Assembly: GCA_020445945.1 (NCBI GenBank)
Contig: JAGRFQ010000028.1
Coordinates: forward strand, 110,145 to 142,617
Length of the DNA: 32,473 bases
Reading direction: 5' to 3'
Source: Rhodocyclaceae bacterium
Lineage (GTDB): Bacteria; Pseudomonadota; Gammaproteobacteria; Burkholderiales; Rhodocyclaceae
The position numbers and the translations under genes are program-made. The notes under the pieces are model-generated. The model was not told the DNA's origin and made no database searches. It saw nothing but the letters and a program-made list of their open reading frames with translations. Position 1 is the first letter of the stretch. The number at the start of each line of letters is the position of its first letter. Shown in pieces: positions 17,356 through 25,825 of this stretch.

Positions 17356-18009
17356 ATGGGTGTGCGCGAGATGATCCGAGGCGTCCTGAGTCTGGTGCTG
17401 ATGTTGCCGCTGCTGGCGGGTGCCACAGAGGTTGCCGTTGCCGGCATTTTCGGCACCAAGGCGGTATTGGTGATCAATGGCGGTCAGCCGGTCACGGTTG
17501 CCGCGGGGCAGCGTGCCGTGCAGGGGGTCAGGGTCGTGTCGATTCGCGGCGAGCAGGTGCTTGTCGATATTGATGGCGACCGCCGTACCCTGCGTCTCGG
17601 CCAGCGCGTGGTCAACGCGGCCACGGCATCCGGCGCCGGAGAGACGGTGACGCTGGCCGCCGATTCGCGCGGCCATTTCCTGACCTCCGGGACCGTCAAC
17701 GGGACTACCGTCCGCTTTCTGGTCGACACCGGCGCGACCATGATTTCGCTGGGGCGTGCCGAGGCGGCGCGCGCGCGGATCGACTACCTCAAGCAAGGGC
17801 GGCCGAGCATGACGATGACCGCCAACGGCCCGGTGCGGACATGGGTCGTGAAGTTGAACACGGTACGCATCGCGGGGGTCACAGTACACAACGTGGATGC
17901 TGCCATTCATGACTCGGTGTTGCCGGTGGCGTTGCTGGGCATGAGTTTCCTCAACCGCATGGAAATGCAGCGTAGCGGCGACACCCTGATTTTGCGCAAA
18001 CGGTATTGA
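17356..18009 (+). CDS. Retropepsin-like clan AA aspartic protease (TIGR02281 type), exported
   Basis: Single-domain retroviral-type aspartic protease; bacterial substrates are unknown. The 217-residue product has an N-terminal hydrophobic segment (about 7-30) acting as a signal peptide or anchor. A small beta-rich domain follows (about 30-85), then the protease domain with the catalytic motif VDTGA at 123-127 (D124), preceded by GHFLTSGTVNGTTVRFL, and a C-terminal LLGMSFLN flap/dimer element. One DTG per chain implies a homodimer. The ATG at 17356 follows GGAGG; a much longer open frame upstream runs through other genes and is not used. A TACTAT -10-like box lies at 17325-17330. Its TGA overlaps or abuts the start of the Nudix gene. 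Confidence 0.9.
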   Translation: MGVREMIRGVLSLVLMLPLLAGATEVAVAGIFGTKAVLVINGGQPVTVAAGQRAVQGVRVVSIRGEQVLVDIDGDRRTLRLGQRVVNAATASGAGETVTLAADSRGHFLTSGTVNGTTVRFLVDTGATMISLGRAEAARARIDYLKQGRPSMTMTANGPVRTWVVKLNTVRIAGVTVHNVDAAIHDSVLPVALLGMSFLNRMEMQRSGDTLILRKRY

Positions 18010-18011
18010 TC

Positions 18012-18629
18012 GTGGCCGACATCGAGTCTTCTCCGTCCGTCCGTCCGCTCAGCGCGGCGTGCCTGCGCCAGCGTTTCTCGGTTGCCACCGGGGACGGCGC
18101 CGTGGTGCGGGACGATGGCGCGCCGGCCAATCTGCGCCCGGCGGCAGTGCTGGTGCCAGTGGTTGATCGCCCGGAGGGGCTGACGGTCTTGCTCACGCAG
18201 CGTACCGACCACCTGCATCACCATCCCGGCCAGATCAGTTTTCCCGGTGGGCGCGTCGAAGCACGCGACGCCAATCCGACGATGACTGCACTGCGTGAAA
18301 CGCACGAGGAAATCGGCCTCGCGCCGGCCTTGGTCGAACTGCTCGGCCAACTCCCGGACTATCACACCGGCACCGGCTTTCGCGTCACGCCCATTGTCGG
18401 TCTGGTGCGCCCACCCTTCGAGATCACCCCCGACAGCTTCGAAGTGGCCGAAGTCTTCGAGGTGCCGCTGGCCTTTCTCATCGACCCGGCCAACCGCCGC
18501 CGCGAACGGATCATGATCGAAGGCCGTCTGCGCACCTATTACGCAATGCCGTGGCAGCACTATCACATCTGGGGTGCGACCGCCGGCATGCTGGTGAGTC
18601 TGGCGCGGTTTCTCGGCGAAGACGCGTGA
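18012..18629 (+). CDS. CoA pyrophosphatase-type Nudix hydrolase (NudL-like)
   Basis: Nudix enzyme that probably cleaves coenzyme A or related CoA esters to 4'-phosphopantetheine and adenosine 3',5'-bisphosphate. The 205-residue product has the CoA-specific block LLTQRTDHLHHHPGQISFPGG just before the Nudix box (noted as HHHPGQISFPGG), then GRVEARD and RETHEEIGL carrying the metal-binding glutamates. Two starts are possible: TTG at 18006 overlapping the previous stop, or GTG at 18012. I prefer GTG as the more common start; neither has a strong ribosome site. Its close spacing to the protease gene indicates co-transcription. Confidence 0.9.
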   Translation: MADIESSPSVRPLSAACLRQRFSVATGDGAVVRDDGAPANLRPAAVLVPVVDRPEGLTVLLTQRTDHLHHHPGQISFPGGRVEARDANPTMTALRETHEEIGLAPALVELLGQLPDYHTGTGFRVTPIVGLVRPPFEITPDSFEVAEVFEVPLAFLIDPANRRRERIMIEGRLRTYYAMPWQHYHIWGATAGMLVSLARFLGEDA

Positions 18630-18681
18630 CGACTGGTCGGCCAGCTTGCACCGCGCGGTGCGCCGTGTCCGGAGCCCGTGT

Positions 18682-19596
18682 GTGACGCCGCTTGCGATCG
18701 TGCTCGCCTTGCTCTTCGAGCATCTGAGGCGCTTGCCCGCCGGCGGCACGCTCGACACGCCGGCCTCCCGCTTTGCCGCCGCGCTGGCCGAGCGCTACAA
18801 CGACGGCCGGGCGCGCAGTGGTCGACTGGTGTGGCTGGGCGTGGTTGGCGGCGCGGTGGTGGTTACGCTGACGATACACGCGCTGTTGCTGTCGCTCGAC
18901 CCCATGGCGGCCTTCGGCTTCAACGTGATCGTCCTGTGCGGCACGCTCGGAGCGCACCGGGAGAGCCGCATTTTCCGCGAGATCCACGTCGCCCTGCGTC
19001 TCGGTGAACTCGCCCGTGCACGCCAGATGCTGGGCGTCTGGCGTGGCGCCAGTGTCCCCAGAGCCAGTGAGGCCGAGGTCGTCCGGCTGGCAATCGAACA
19101 CGCGCTGATCAGCGCGCACCGGAACATTTTCGCAAGCGTATTTTGGTTTACCCTCTTGCCGGGACCGACAGGTGCTGTAATGTATCGCCTTGCCGCCGTG
19201 TTCGACTCGACGTGGGGCGTGCGGCAAGATAGCGATTTTGGTCGCTTTGGCGTGTTCGCGCGGCAGGCGTTCCAAATGGTTGACTGGGCCCCGATCCGGC
19301 TCACCGCAGCGACGTTTTCAGTGGTTGGAAATTTCGAGGATGCGGTGCTGTGCTGGCGAACGCAGGCACGGCAGTGGATGGAGTACAGTTCGGGTATATT
19401 GTTGGCTAGCGGGGGTGGGGCGCTTGGTGTGCGCCTCGGTTTGCCGATCCATGAACACGGGCGAAGCATTGAACGCCCCGCGTTGGGATGCGGTGAAGAA
19501 GCCCGTGTCGAGTTTATGCAGGGCACAGTCGGATTGATCTGGCGGGCTCTGTGTTTGTGTCTTCTGGTGCTGGCGCTGATGGCAATTGCTGGCTGA
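18682..19596 (+). CDS. CobD/CbiB-family membrane protein, AmpE-like
   Basis: Inner-membrane protein related to CbiB/CobD and AmpE. The 304-residue product has several hydrophobic segments: about 3-12, 52-70, 76-90, 155-170 and a C-terminal one. Database-style naming would be CobD/CbiB, but the active-site block of true CbiB (ESVAEN..DG) is replaced by EHALISAHRN, while the later pattern FQMVDWAPIRLTAATFSVVG and the final hydrophobic helix resemble AmpE of enterobacteria. Cobalamin synthesis is therefore unlikely; a signalling or envelope role like AmpE is possible. The start GTG at 18682 follows GGAG with good spacing. No cobalamin genes and no ampD are in view. Confidence 0.8.
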   Translation: MTPLAIVLALLFEHLRRLPAGGTLDTPASRFAAALAERYNDGRARSGRLVWLGVVGGAVVVTLTIHALLLSLDPMAAFGFNVIVLCGTLGAHRESRIFREIHVALRLGELARARQMLGVWRGASVPRASEAEVVRLAIEHALISAHRNIFASVFWFTLLPGPTGAVMYRLAAVFDSTWGVRQDSDFGRFGVFARQAFQMVDWAPIRLTAATFSVVGNFEDAVLCWRTQARQWMEYSSGILLASGGGALGVRLGLPIHEHGRSIERPALGCGEEARVEFMQGTVGLIWRALCLCLLVLALMAIAG

Positions 19597-19628
19597 GACA
19601 CACCTTGAATTTACTGGAGGGAGTACAG

Positions 19629-20813
19629 ATGGCAAATCGTGAAGTGGTGGTGTTGAGCGCAGTTCGTTCCCCAATCGGCACCTTTGGTGGCTCGCTGGCA
19701 GACTTCGAAGCATCGGAGCTGGCCGGCATCGTCATGAAAGAGTCCGTCGTTCGTTCGGGCGTCGACCCCCAACTCATCAACTACGTCACCGTCGGTAACT
19801 GCATGCCGACCGATGGCCGCTACGCCTATGTTTCACGCGTCGCATCCATTCAGGCCGGTCTGCCCATGGAATCCGTGGCCATGCAGGTCAGCCGCCTGTG
19901 CTCCTCGGGGCTTCAGGGCATCGTCACCACCGCACAGAACATCCTGCTCGGCGACGCCGACTACGGTATCGGCGGCGGTGTCGAGGTGATGTCGAAGGCA
20001 GCCTACATGCTGCCGGCGCTGCGTTCCGGCGCCCGCATGGGCGACACCCAGGCAATCGACAGCATGGTTGCCGTGCTGACCGATCCGTTTGGCGTCGGCC
20101 ACATGGGTATTACCGCCGAGAACCTGGCGGCCAAGCACGGCTTCTCGCGTGAAGAACAGGACGCGCTGGCCGTCGAGTCGCAACGCCGCGCCGCGGTGGC
20201 CGTCGACGAAGGCCGCTTCACCTCGCAGATCGTGCCGATCGTCAAGAAAACCCGCAAGGGCGAAGTCGTGTTCGACACCGACGAGCACCTCAAGCGCGGC
20301 ACCACCATGGAAACGCTGGCCAAGATGCGCCCGGCCTTCAAGAAGGACGGTACGGTGACCGCCGGTAACGCCTCGGGCATCAACGACGGCGCAGCCTTCT
20401 TCGTGCTCGCCGACAGCGACGCCGCAGCCAAGGCCGGCCACAAGCCGATGGCCCGGCTGGTGTCCTACGCCGTTGCCGGTGTGCCGAACGACATCATGGG
20501 TGAAGGGCCGATCCCGGCGACTCGCCTGGCCCTCAAGAAAGCAGGTCTGACGCTCGACCAGATGGACGTTATCGAGTCGAACGAAGCCTTCGCGGCACAG
20601 GCGCTGACGGTTGCCAAGGTGCTCGGCCTCGATCCGGCCAAGACCAACGTCAACGGCGGGGCCATCGCACTGGGTCACCCGGTCGGCTGCTCCGGCGCCT
20701 TCATCGCCACCAAGGCCCTCTACGAACTGCAACGCACCGGCGGCCGTTACGCGCTGGTGACGATGTGTATCGGTGGTGGCCAGGGTATCGCGACGGTGTT
20801 CGAACGCCTCTGA
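19629..20813 (+). CDS. Acetyl-CoA C-acyltransferase (beta-ketothiolase)
   Basis: Thiolase that condenses two acyl-CoA or cleaves a 3-ketoacyl-CoA. The 394-residue product has the nucleophile C91 in SRLCSSGLQG, the activating H350 in GGAIALGHPVGCSGA and the second catalytic C380 in MCIGGGQG, plus ESNEAFAAQA. The length and motifs fit the biosynthetic/BktB-like group, used in polyhydroxyalkanoate or short-chain acyl-CoA metabolism. Chain-length preference cannot be read, so no symbol is given. GGAGGG precedes the ATG at 19629. It is 32 bases after the AmpE-like gene and ends in a strong shared terminator. Confidence 0.93.
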   Translation: MANREVVVLSAVRSPIGTFGGSLADFEASELAGIVMKESVVRSGVDPQLINYVTVGNCMPTDGRYAYVSRVASIQAGLPMESVAMQVSRLCSSGLQGIVTTAQNILLGDADYGIGGGVEVMSKAAYMLPALRSGARMGDTQAIDSMVAVLTDPFGVGHMGITAENLAAKHGFSREEQDALAVESQRRAAVAVDEGRFTSQIVPIVKKTRKGEVVFDTDEHLKRGTTMETLAKMRPAFKKDGTVTAGNASGINDGAAFFVLADSDAAAKAGHKPMARLVSYAVAGVPNDIMGEGPIPATRLALKKAGLTLDQMDVIESNEAFAAQALTVAKVLGLDPAKTNVNGGAIALGHPVGCSGAFIATKALYELQRTGGRYALVTMCIGGGQGIATVFERL

Positions 20814-20833
20814 GCCTGACCTTGGCGCAGCAC

Positions 20834-20859
20834 AAAAAACCCGCTTCGGCGGGTTTTTT
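20834..20859. terminator. Bidirectional Rho-independent terminator between the thiolase gene and rsgA
   Basis: ACCCGC (20839-20844) pairs with GCGGGT (20849-20854) around a TTCG loop, with six A before and six T after. It serves the thiolase gene on the plus strand and the converging rsgA on the minus strand. Confidence 0.92.
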
Positions 20860-20872
20860 GTTGCTTGCCGCT

Positions 20873-21763
20873 TTACCAGCCTTTGGCCTGACGCTGCGCG
20901 CCGGCGATCTCGTCGCGCAGCAGGCGATAGTGTTCAAAGCGGCGCTCGGCGATGTCGCCGGTGGCCACCGCGGCATGCAGCGCGCAACCCGGTTCGTGTT
21001 CGTGGCGGCAGTCGCGGAAGCGACACTGCCCTAGCAACGGAGCGAATTCGCGAAAGCCGGCGGCGAGCTGGTCCTGACTCAAATGTGCCAGCCCGAACGC
21101 CTGAACGCCGGGGCTGTCGAGCAGCGCGCCGCCACATGCCAGTGGGTACAGCCGGGTTGCGGTGGTGGTGTGCTTGCCGGTGTCGAGGGCGTCCGAAATC
21201 TCGCGTGTCGGCGCGTTTGCGTCGGGAATGAGGGCGTTGGTGAGCGTCGATTTGCCCATCCCCGATTGCCCGACAAAAATCGACGTTTCCCCGGTGAGGA
21301 TCGATGCCAGGGCCGACACGTCCTGGTGGGCGGCTAGCTCGATGAGCGGGTACCCGAGGTTTGCAAACAGGCGCAGCCGCTCGCGTGCATTGGCCAGTCC
21401 GGCGACGATGTCGATTTTGTTCAGGATGATCCGCGCGGTGAGGCCCTGGTCCTGCGCGGCGCACAGGCAGCGCGAGATCAACTCGTCGCTGAAGCCCGGT
21501 TCGGTGGCGACGACGATGAGGATCTGGGTCACGTTGGCGGCGAGCAGTTTCTCGCGGAAGGCGTCGGAGCGATGCAGCAGGCTGCGCCGTGGACGGGCCG
21601 ACTGGATCACCCCGTGGCCGTCGCTGGTCGGTTTGAAGGCGACCACGTCGCCGCACGCAAAGTCGGTCCGCTTGCCGCGGGTCACGCAGCGCCAGCGATC
21701 GCCGGTGTCGGTCAGCACTTCGAATTGGCGGCCAAAGGCCGCAACGATGGTGCCGTGGGTCAT
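20873..21763 (-). CDS. rsgA: Ribosome small-subunit biogenesis GTPase RsgA
   Basis: Circularly permuted GTPase that checks late maturation of the 30S subunit. The 296-residue product has an N-terminal OB-fold (about 1-65), then GTPase motifs in permuted order: G4 NKID at 115-118, G1 GQSGMGKST at 165-173, and G3 DSPG at 216-219. The C-terminal zinc site is C247, C252, H254 and C260 (C-x4-C-x-H-x5-C). The start at 21763 is the first ATG of the frame and gives the normal length. It lies 24 bases downstream of the M48 protease gene on the same strand. The neighbourhood with orn across the divergent gap is a common arrangement. Confidence 0.97.
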   Translation of the reverse strand: MTHGTIVAAFGRQFEVLTDTGDRWRCVTRGKRTDFACGDVVAFKPTSDGHGVIQSARPRRSLLHRSDAFREKLLAANVTQILIVVATEPGFSDELISRCLCAAQDQGLTARIILNKIDIVAGLANARERLRLFANLGYPLIELAAHQDVSALASILTGETSIFVGQSGMGKSTLTNALIPDANAPTREISDALDTGKHTTTATRLYPLACGGALLDSPGVQAFGLAHLSQDQLAAGFREFAPLLGQCRFRDCRHEHEPGCALHAAVATGDIAERRFEHYRLLRDEIAGAQRQAKGW

Positions 21764-21787
21764 CGGAGGGGCGGTCGGCCGGTCATG

Positions 21788-23038
21788 CTAGTGCGCGCCG
21801 CGCAGGTGGTTGATGCGGATCGCTGCGGGAGGATGGGAATCATAGAACCGGGAGTACAGCGGATCGGGGGTCAGGGTGGCGGCGTTGTCGCGATACAGTT
21901 TGACCAGTGCGCTGGCCAGTGCGTCCGGCCCGGTGTGGGCAACGGCGTAGGCGTCAGCCTCGAATTCGTGCTTGCGCGACCAGGCGCTCATCACCGGTGA
22001 CAGAAAAAAGGTGAACACGGGCAGGGCGAAAACGAACAGCGCGAGCGCCATCGCGGTGCTCTGCGACTGCGCACCGAGCCCGGCATAGAACCACCCGGCA
22101 CCGAGCAGCTGGTCGAGCCCCCATAGCAGCGCGAGCATGCCGGCCGCCATCACGAGCAGGCGCTTGACGACGTGCCGGCGATGAAAGTGGCCGAGTTCGT
22201 GGGCGAGCACGGCTTCGACCTCGTCGGGCGTCAGGGTTTCGAGCAGCGTATCGAAGAAAACGATGCGCTTGCTGCTGCCGAAGCCGGTGAAGTAGGCGTT
22301 GCCGTGGCCGGAACGGCGCGAGCCGTCCATCACGAACAGGCCGCTGCTGCGAAATCCGCACCGCTGCAGGAGCGCTTCGATCCGTGTGCGCAGGCTGGCG
22401 TCCTGCAGCGGTGAAAAAGTGTTGAACAGCGGTGCGATGAAGGTCGGCCAGATCAGCAACGCGAGCAGATTGAAGCCCATCCAGAACAGCCACACCGCCC
22501 ACCACCAGTGCCCGCCCAGTGCATCCATCATCCACAGCACCAGCGCAATCACCGGGATGCCGATTGCCGCGCCGAGGGCGGCGCTCTTGAGGGTGTCGGT
22601 CAGATACAGCGCCGGGGTCATCTTGTTGAAGCCGAAGCGCGCTTCGGTGACGAAGGTGCGGTACAGCGAAAGCGGCAGCTCGATGGCCCAGCCAAGCACC
22701 GCGGTCGAGCTCAGAAACGCGGTGCCGTGGGCGAGCGTGCCGGCATCGAACGGCGTCAGCCAGGCGTCGTGAAGCCATTGCAGCGCGCCGCCGAGCGTGA
22801 GCGCCAGCACCCACAGTGCGCCGATCACGATGTCGACCCGTCCCAGGCGCGTGCGTGCGCGCGTGTAGTCGGCCGCCTTGTGGTGGGCAGCGAGGCTGAT
22901 GCGCTGCTCAAAGTCGGCCGGTACGCGGTCGCGCGCGGCGGCGACGTGCTGCGATTGTCGAAGCGACAGCCACAGCTTGAACGCGGTGGTTGTGATGAGC
23001 AGCGAAAGGAACAGTCCGGTCAGCAGGGCAGGGGTCAT
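21788..23038 (-). CDS. M48 family zinc metalloprotease, CAAX prenyl protease 1 (Ste24)-like
   Basis: Integral membrane metalloprotease; bacterial members are thought to act in membrane protein quality control, but the substrate is unknown. The 416-residue product has about seven hydrophobic segments, an N-terminal Ste24-type domain, and the zinc motif HELGH at 280-284 with a third ligand E358 in HEFEADAYA. It has LFVMDGSRRSGHGNAYFTG (part quoted: SRRSGHGNAYF), typical of Ste24 enzymes. The start at 23038 (MTPALLTG) begins a membrane helix; 72 more open codons upstream cross into the orn gene and are not used. It is the first gene of the pair with rsgA, divergent from orn. Confidence 0.94.
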   Translation of the reverse strand: MTPALLTGLFLSLLITTTAFKLWLSLRQSQHVAAARDRVPADFEQRISLAAHHKAADYTRARTRLGRVDIVIGALWVLALTLGGALQWLHDAWLTPFDAGTLAHGTAFLSSTAVLGWAIELPLSLYRTFVTEARFGFNKMTPALYLTDTLKSAALGAAIGIPVIALVLWMMDALGGHWWWAVWLFWMGFNLLALLIWPTFIAPLFNTFSPLQDASLRTRIEALLQRCGFRSSGLFVMDGSRRSGHGNAYFTGFGSSKRIVFFDTLLETLTPDEVEAVLAHELGHFHRRHVVKRLLVMAAGMLALLWGLDQLLGAGWFYAGLGAQSQSTAMALALFVFALPVFTFFLSPVMSAWSRKHEFEADAYAVAHTGPDALASALVKLYRDNAATLTPDPLYSRFYDSHPPAAIRINHLRGAH

Positions 23039-23150
23039 GGGGGTCACGGGTTTGAGCGGCAAGGCGGTGCGAGGGGCGGGGGTGGCGGTGGCAAATGCCG
23101 CCCCGCTGCAACTGTGACACAATGCGCGTTTCCCGGTTCGCGACAAAATT

Positions 23151-23702
23151 ATGGCACAGGACGCACAGCATCTGATCTGGCTCGACATGGAAATGACCGG
23201 CCTCGACCCGGACCACGACCGCATCATCGAGGTGGCGATCGTGATCACCGACAACCAGCTCGAGACGGTCGCCGAGGGGCCGGTGCTGGCGGTTCATCAG
23301 CCGGATGCAGTGCTCGACGGGATGGATGAGTGGAACACCCGGACGCACGGCCAATCGGGCCTCACCGACCGTGTGCGCGCGTCGACGCTCGATGAGCGCG
23401 CAGTCCAGGCGCAGCTGCTGGCTTTCATCGGCGAGCACGTGCCGCAGGGCAAGTCGCCGATGTGCGGCAACTCGATCTGCCAGGACCGGCGCTTCATGGC
23501 GCGCCACATGCCGGCGCTGGAGGCGTGGTTCCACTATCGCAATCTGGACGTCTCGACGCTCAAGGAGCTGGCCCGTCGCTGGCACCCGGAGGTTGCCAAA
23601 GGGGTGCAAAAAACCGGGCGCCACGAGGCATTGGCGGATATCTACGAATCCATCGAGGAGCTCAAGCACTATCGTGCCCGGTTCCTGCGTCTGCCGGACT
23701 GA
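23151..23702 (+). CDS. orn: Oligoribonuclease
   Basis: 3'-to-5' exoribonuclease of the DEDDh family that removes the shortest RNAs, especially dinucleotides such as pGpG. The 183-residue product has D12 and E14 in [23 protein letters not shown] with the third acidic residue, and the C-terminal [11 protein letters not shown] with the catalytic histidine and aspartate. The length is normal. The ATG at 23151 has no strong ribosome site, but the following [12 protein letters not shown] matches family N-termini. It diverges from the M48 protease gene and converges on the glycosyltransferase gene with only 11 bases between stop codons. Confidence 0.97.
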   Translation: MAQDAQHLIWLDMEMTGLDPDHDRIIEVAIVITDNQLETVAEGPVLAVHQPDAVLDGMDEWNTRTHGQSGLTDRVRASTLDERAVQAQLLAFIGEHVPQGKSPMCGNSICQDRRFMARHMPALEAWFHYRNLDVSTLKELARRWHPEVAKGVQKTGRHEALADIYESIEELKHYRARFLRLPD

Positions 23703-23713
23703 GCCGCCGCCTG

Positions 23714-25330
23714 TCAATCCAGCGTGAATGCGCGCGCGTAGAGGCGCAGGTCTTCGCGCTTGTCGCCCCCCCCGCGCTGGTAGTGCCAGCGCTCGCGCCA
23801 GCGGCTGTCGAGTGCTGTCGGGCGCTGTTCGCCATACACCAGCACCCAGTCGCAGCGTCCGTCGGGGCCGGCGAAGGGGTGTGTGCGCAGCTGCGCAAAG
23901 TAGTCCAGATTTACACGCAGGCTGCGCGAGATGTTGATGCGTGCGAGGCAGGTCGGGGTTTCGCCGGCCAGTGCCGCGGCCAGCGATGCCACCGCCGGGC
24001 GATAGCGTTTGCCGTGATCGAACCACGGCTCGAGCAGGATCACCGCCAGACACCACAGCATGGTCATCCCGGTCGCCCAGCTGATTGCGCCGCGATACGG
24101 GCTGCGTTTTGCAGTAGCAAGGCGCGCGATCCACGCTGCCGTCAAGGCGAGGCCGATCAGCGATGGCATCAGCGGATCGCCGAGCAGGAAGTTGGGCGCG
24201 ATCTTGTCGAGATGGCGCGTCAGACCCGGCGGCCACGCCAGCGTCATTGAGGTCCACGCCAGCCACACCAGCAAGGCGAACGCGGCAAAGCTCATCCCCG
24301 CGAACCAATCGAAGGCATTGGCTGCCCCACGGCGCAGCGTGGTCACCCCGGCCGCGGCGATCAGCGCCAGCGGAATCAAGACCGGCAGGGCGTTGGCCGG
24401 CCGCAGCGGGCCGGTCAGCAGCGTCACGGCCAGCGCCAGCGCCGCAGCGGCGCACAGGATGCGCCAGCGCGCCTGCGCCAACTGGCGGCGCTCGCGCCAC
24501 AGCGCCCAGCCTGCAATCGGCCAGAGCGGCCAGGTGAACCAGCCAAGCAGGCCGAGCAGCGCCTCGGCGTCACGGAGCTTTTCAGCGTGCAGCGCAGCGT
24601 TGGCCAGATTGCCCTGCCACCATTGCGCCAACAGTGCGGGTTCGGCCTGCCAGGTTGGAATCAGCCACGCGCTCGCCGTGGCGCCGGCGACCATGGCCGC
24701 AAGCAGGCTCGGTGCAATGCCGGGGAGGAAGAGCAGGATCGGCGCGGTGGACAGTGCGCCACTCACGCCGTTGGCGAGAAACGCCAGACCCACACCGAAA
24801 CCGGCCGCGGCCGCGCCGCCGAGCGGTCGCGTCAGCGTCACCGAGGCGCCCCACAAAACCACGGCCTGTGCCGCCATCAGCGCCAGCAGGGGCTGGGTTT
24901 CGTGGGCATGGACGACGAGCCCGAGGGTGCCCAGGACGAGGAGAATTGCCGCCGCCCCGGCATGGGCGCCATGCACCCGCTGCGCCGCGCCGGCGGTCAG
25001 CGCGAGGCTCAGCCCGAGCAGCACCGCACTGGCCAGGCGCGCCGCATCGTGCAACGGCAGCAGCCAGCCGCTGAGCGTGGCGGTGAGTGCGCCGACCCAG
25101 TAGTAGAGCGGGGGATAATCGAGAAAGGGCTCGCCGGCGATGTGCGGGATCAGCCACTGCTGATCGTTGAGGATCGCCAGCACCGGCCCGAAATGGCGGG
25201 CGTCGTCGCCACGCCACGGATCGTGCCCGACCAACCCCACCAGCAGGTAGACCAGCACGAGCGCCCAGACCAGCCCCGGGCGCGGGGGGTGGGGCGCTGC
25301 CGGGGCGAAGGGGTCGGGGCGCGGGTTCAT
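23714..25330 (-). CDS. ArnT/PMT-like membrane glycosyltransferase (GT39/GT83 type)
   Basis: Polytopic inner-membrane protein with a dolichol-phosphate-mannosyltransferase-like architecture, using a polyprenyl-phosphate sugar donor. The 538-residue product has about 11 hydrophobic helices and a C-terminal periplasmic domain of about 110 residues. The first loop has GHDPWRGDDARHFGP, with the acidic pair that is catalytic in ArnT-type enzymes, and later HIAGEPFLDYPPLYYW (a GEP..YPP..YW pattern typical of the family). The sugar and acceptor are unknown; lipid A or a surface glycan is the usual inference. The start at 25330 follows a proline-rich N-tail. Nothing around it forms a polysaccharide cluster. 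It is read after the rpmE terminator. Confidence 0.85.
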   Translation of the reverse strand: MNPRPDPFAPAAPHPPRPGLVWALVLVYLLVGLVGHDPWRGDDARHFGPVLAILNDQQWLIPHIAGEPFLDYPPLYYWVGALTATLSGWLLPLHDAARLASAVLLGLSLALTAGAAQRVHGAHAGAAAILLVLGTLGLVVHAHETQPLLALMAAQAVVLWGASVTLTRPLGGAAAAGFGVGLAFLANGVSGALSTAPILLFLPGIAPSLLAAMVAGATASAWLIPTWQAEPALLAQWWQGNLANAALHAEKLRDAEALLGLLGWFTWPLWPIAGWALWRERRQLAQARWRILCAAAALALAVTLLTGPLRPANALPVLIPLALIAAAGVTTLRRGAANAFDWFAGMSFAAFALLVWLAWTSMTLAWPPGLTRHLDKIAPNFLLGDPLMPSLIGLALTAAWIARLATAKRSPYRGAISWATGMTMLWCLAVILLEPWFDHGKRYRPAVASLAAALAGETPTCLARINISRSLRVNLDYFAQLRTHPFAGPDGRCDWVLVYGEQRPTALDSRWRERWHYQRGGGDKREDLRLYARAFTLD

Positions 25331-25424
25331 TGTGTCGGGGCAGTTCCTAGGCTGCGGATTCTACGCCACTTGCCGCACCGCCGAAAACTGCAGGTGCGGG
25401 GGCGGTGCCGTGGGGACAGGCAAC

Positions 25425-25451
25425 AAAAAAGGCAGCTCGCGCTGCCTTTTT
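25425..25451 (-). terminator. Rho-independent terminator of rpmE
   Basis: GGCAGC (25431-25436) and GCTGCC (25441-25446) form a six-pair stem with a TCGC loop. A run of A at 25425-25430 becomes a T run for minus-strand transcripts, placing it just after rpmE. T bases on the other side (25447-25451) make it look bidirectional, although no plus-strand gene ends here. Confidence 0.88.
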
Positions 25452-25467
25452 CTGAGTGTCGGCCCGA

Positions 25468-25686
25468 TCAGCCCAAGCGTTGAACGCTGCCGAACTTCTG
25501 GCGGAAGCGCTCGACGCGACCTGCCGTATCGACAATCTTCTGCTTGCCGGTGTAGAACGGGTGGCATTCGGCGCACACTTCCACAAGCATTTCGGTCTTG
25601 CCGATGGCTGAACGGGTCTTGAAGGTGTTACCGCAACTGCAGGTAATCGACACTTCGTTGTACTTGGGATGGATGTCCGCTTTCAT
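25468..25686 (-). CDS. rpmE: 50S ribosomal protein L31 (bL31)
   Basis: Ribosomal protein bridging the large and small subunits. The 72-residue product has a zinc-binding set, CSC at residues 16-18 and CAEC at 37-40, so it is the C+ (zinc-containing) form, with the typical HPFYTGKQK and final RFRQKFG. The start at 25686 (MKADIHPKY) is the family start; 15 upstream codons in frame are part of the leader. A good promoter (25747-25775) and a leader hairpin (25707-25727) precede it. In E. coli, L31 represses its own synthesis through its leader, so this hairpin may have a similar role. A terminator follows at 25425-25451. Confidence 0.97.
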   Translation of the reverse strand: MKADIHPKYNEVSITCSCGNTFKTRSAIGKTEMLVEVCAECHPFYTGKQKIVDTAGRVERFRQKFGSVQRLG

Positions 25687-25706
25687 GATTGTCTCGCCTA
25701 GTTCGC

Positions 25707-25727
25707 GGGTGGCGGTTGTGACCACCC
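25707..25727 (-). promoter_or_regulatory. Hairpin in the rpmE leader
   Basis: GGGTGG (25707-25712) and CCACCC (25722-25727) form a six-pair stem with a nine-base loop, ending 20 bases before the rpmE start. It could bind L31 or limit ribosome entry; this is inference. Confidence 0.4.
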
Positions 25728-25746
25728 TCACTCGATAAAAACGAGT

Positions 25747-25775
25747 ATTATCACTGATTGCGTCAGTTGAATCAA
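25747..25775 (-). promoter_or_regulatory. Sigma-70-type promoter of rpmE
   Basis: On the minus strand TTGATT (25770-25775) and GATAAT (25747-25752) are separated by 17 bases. Transcription would start near 25740, with a leader of about 55 bases. An ACTCG/CGAGT inverted repeat sits at the expected start site. Confidence 0.75.
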
Positions 25776-25825
25776 GGGCGTTTGGTGGTGTCGATTCGCC
25801 TGGCGCACGCGCGGTTCTGGGCCGC

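Noticed and set aside
18682-19596. Cobalamin biosynthesis gene cbiB
   Set aside because: The catalytic block of CbiB is not kept and no other cobalamin gene is near; AmpE-like naming fits better.
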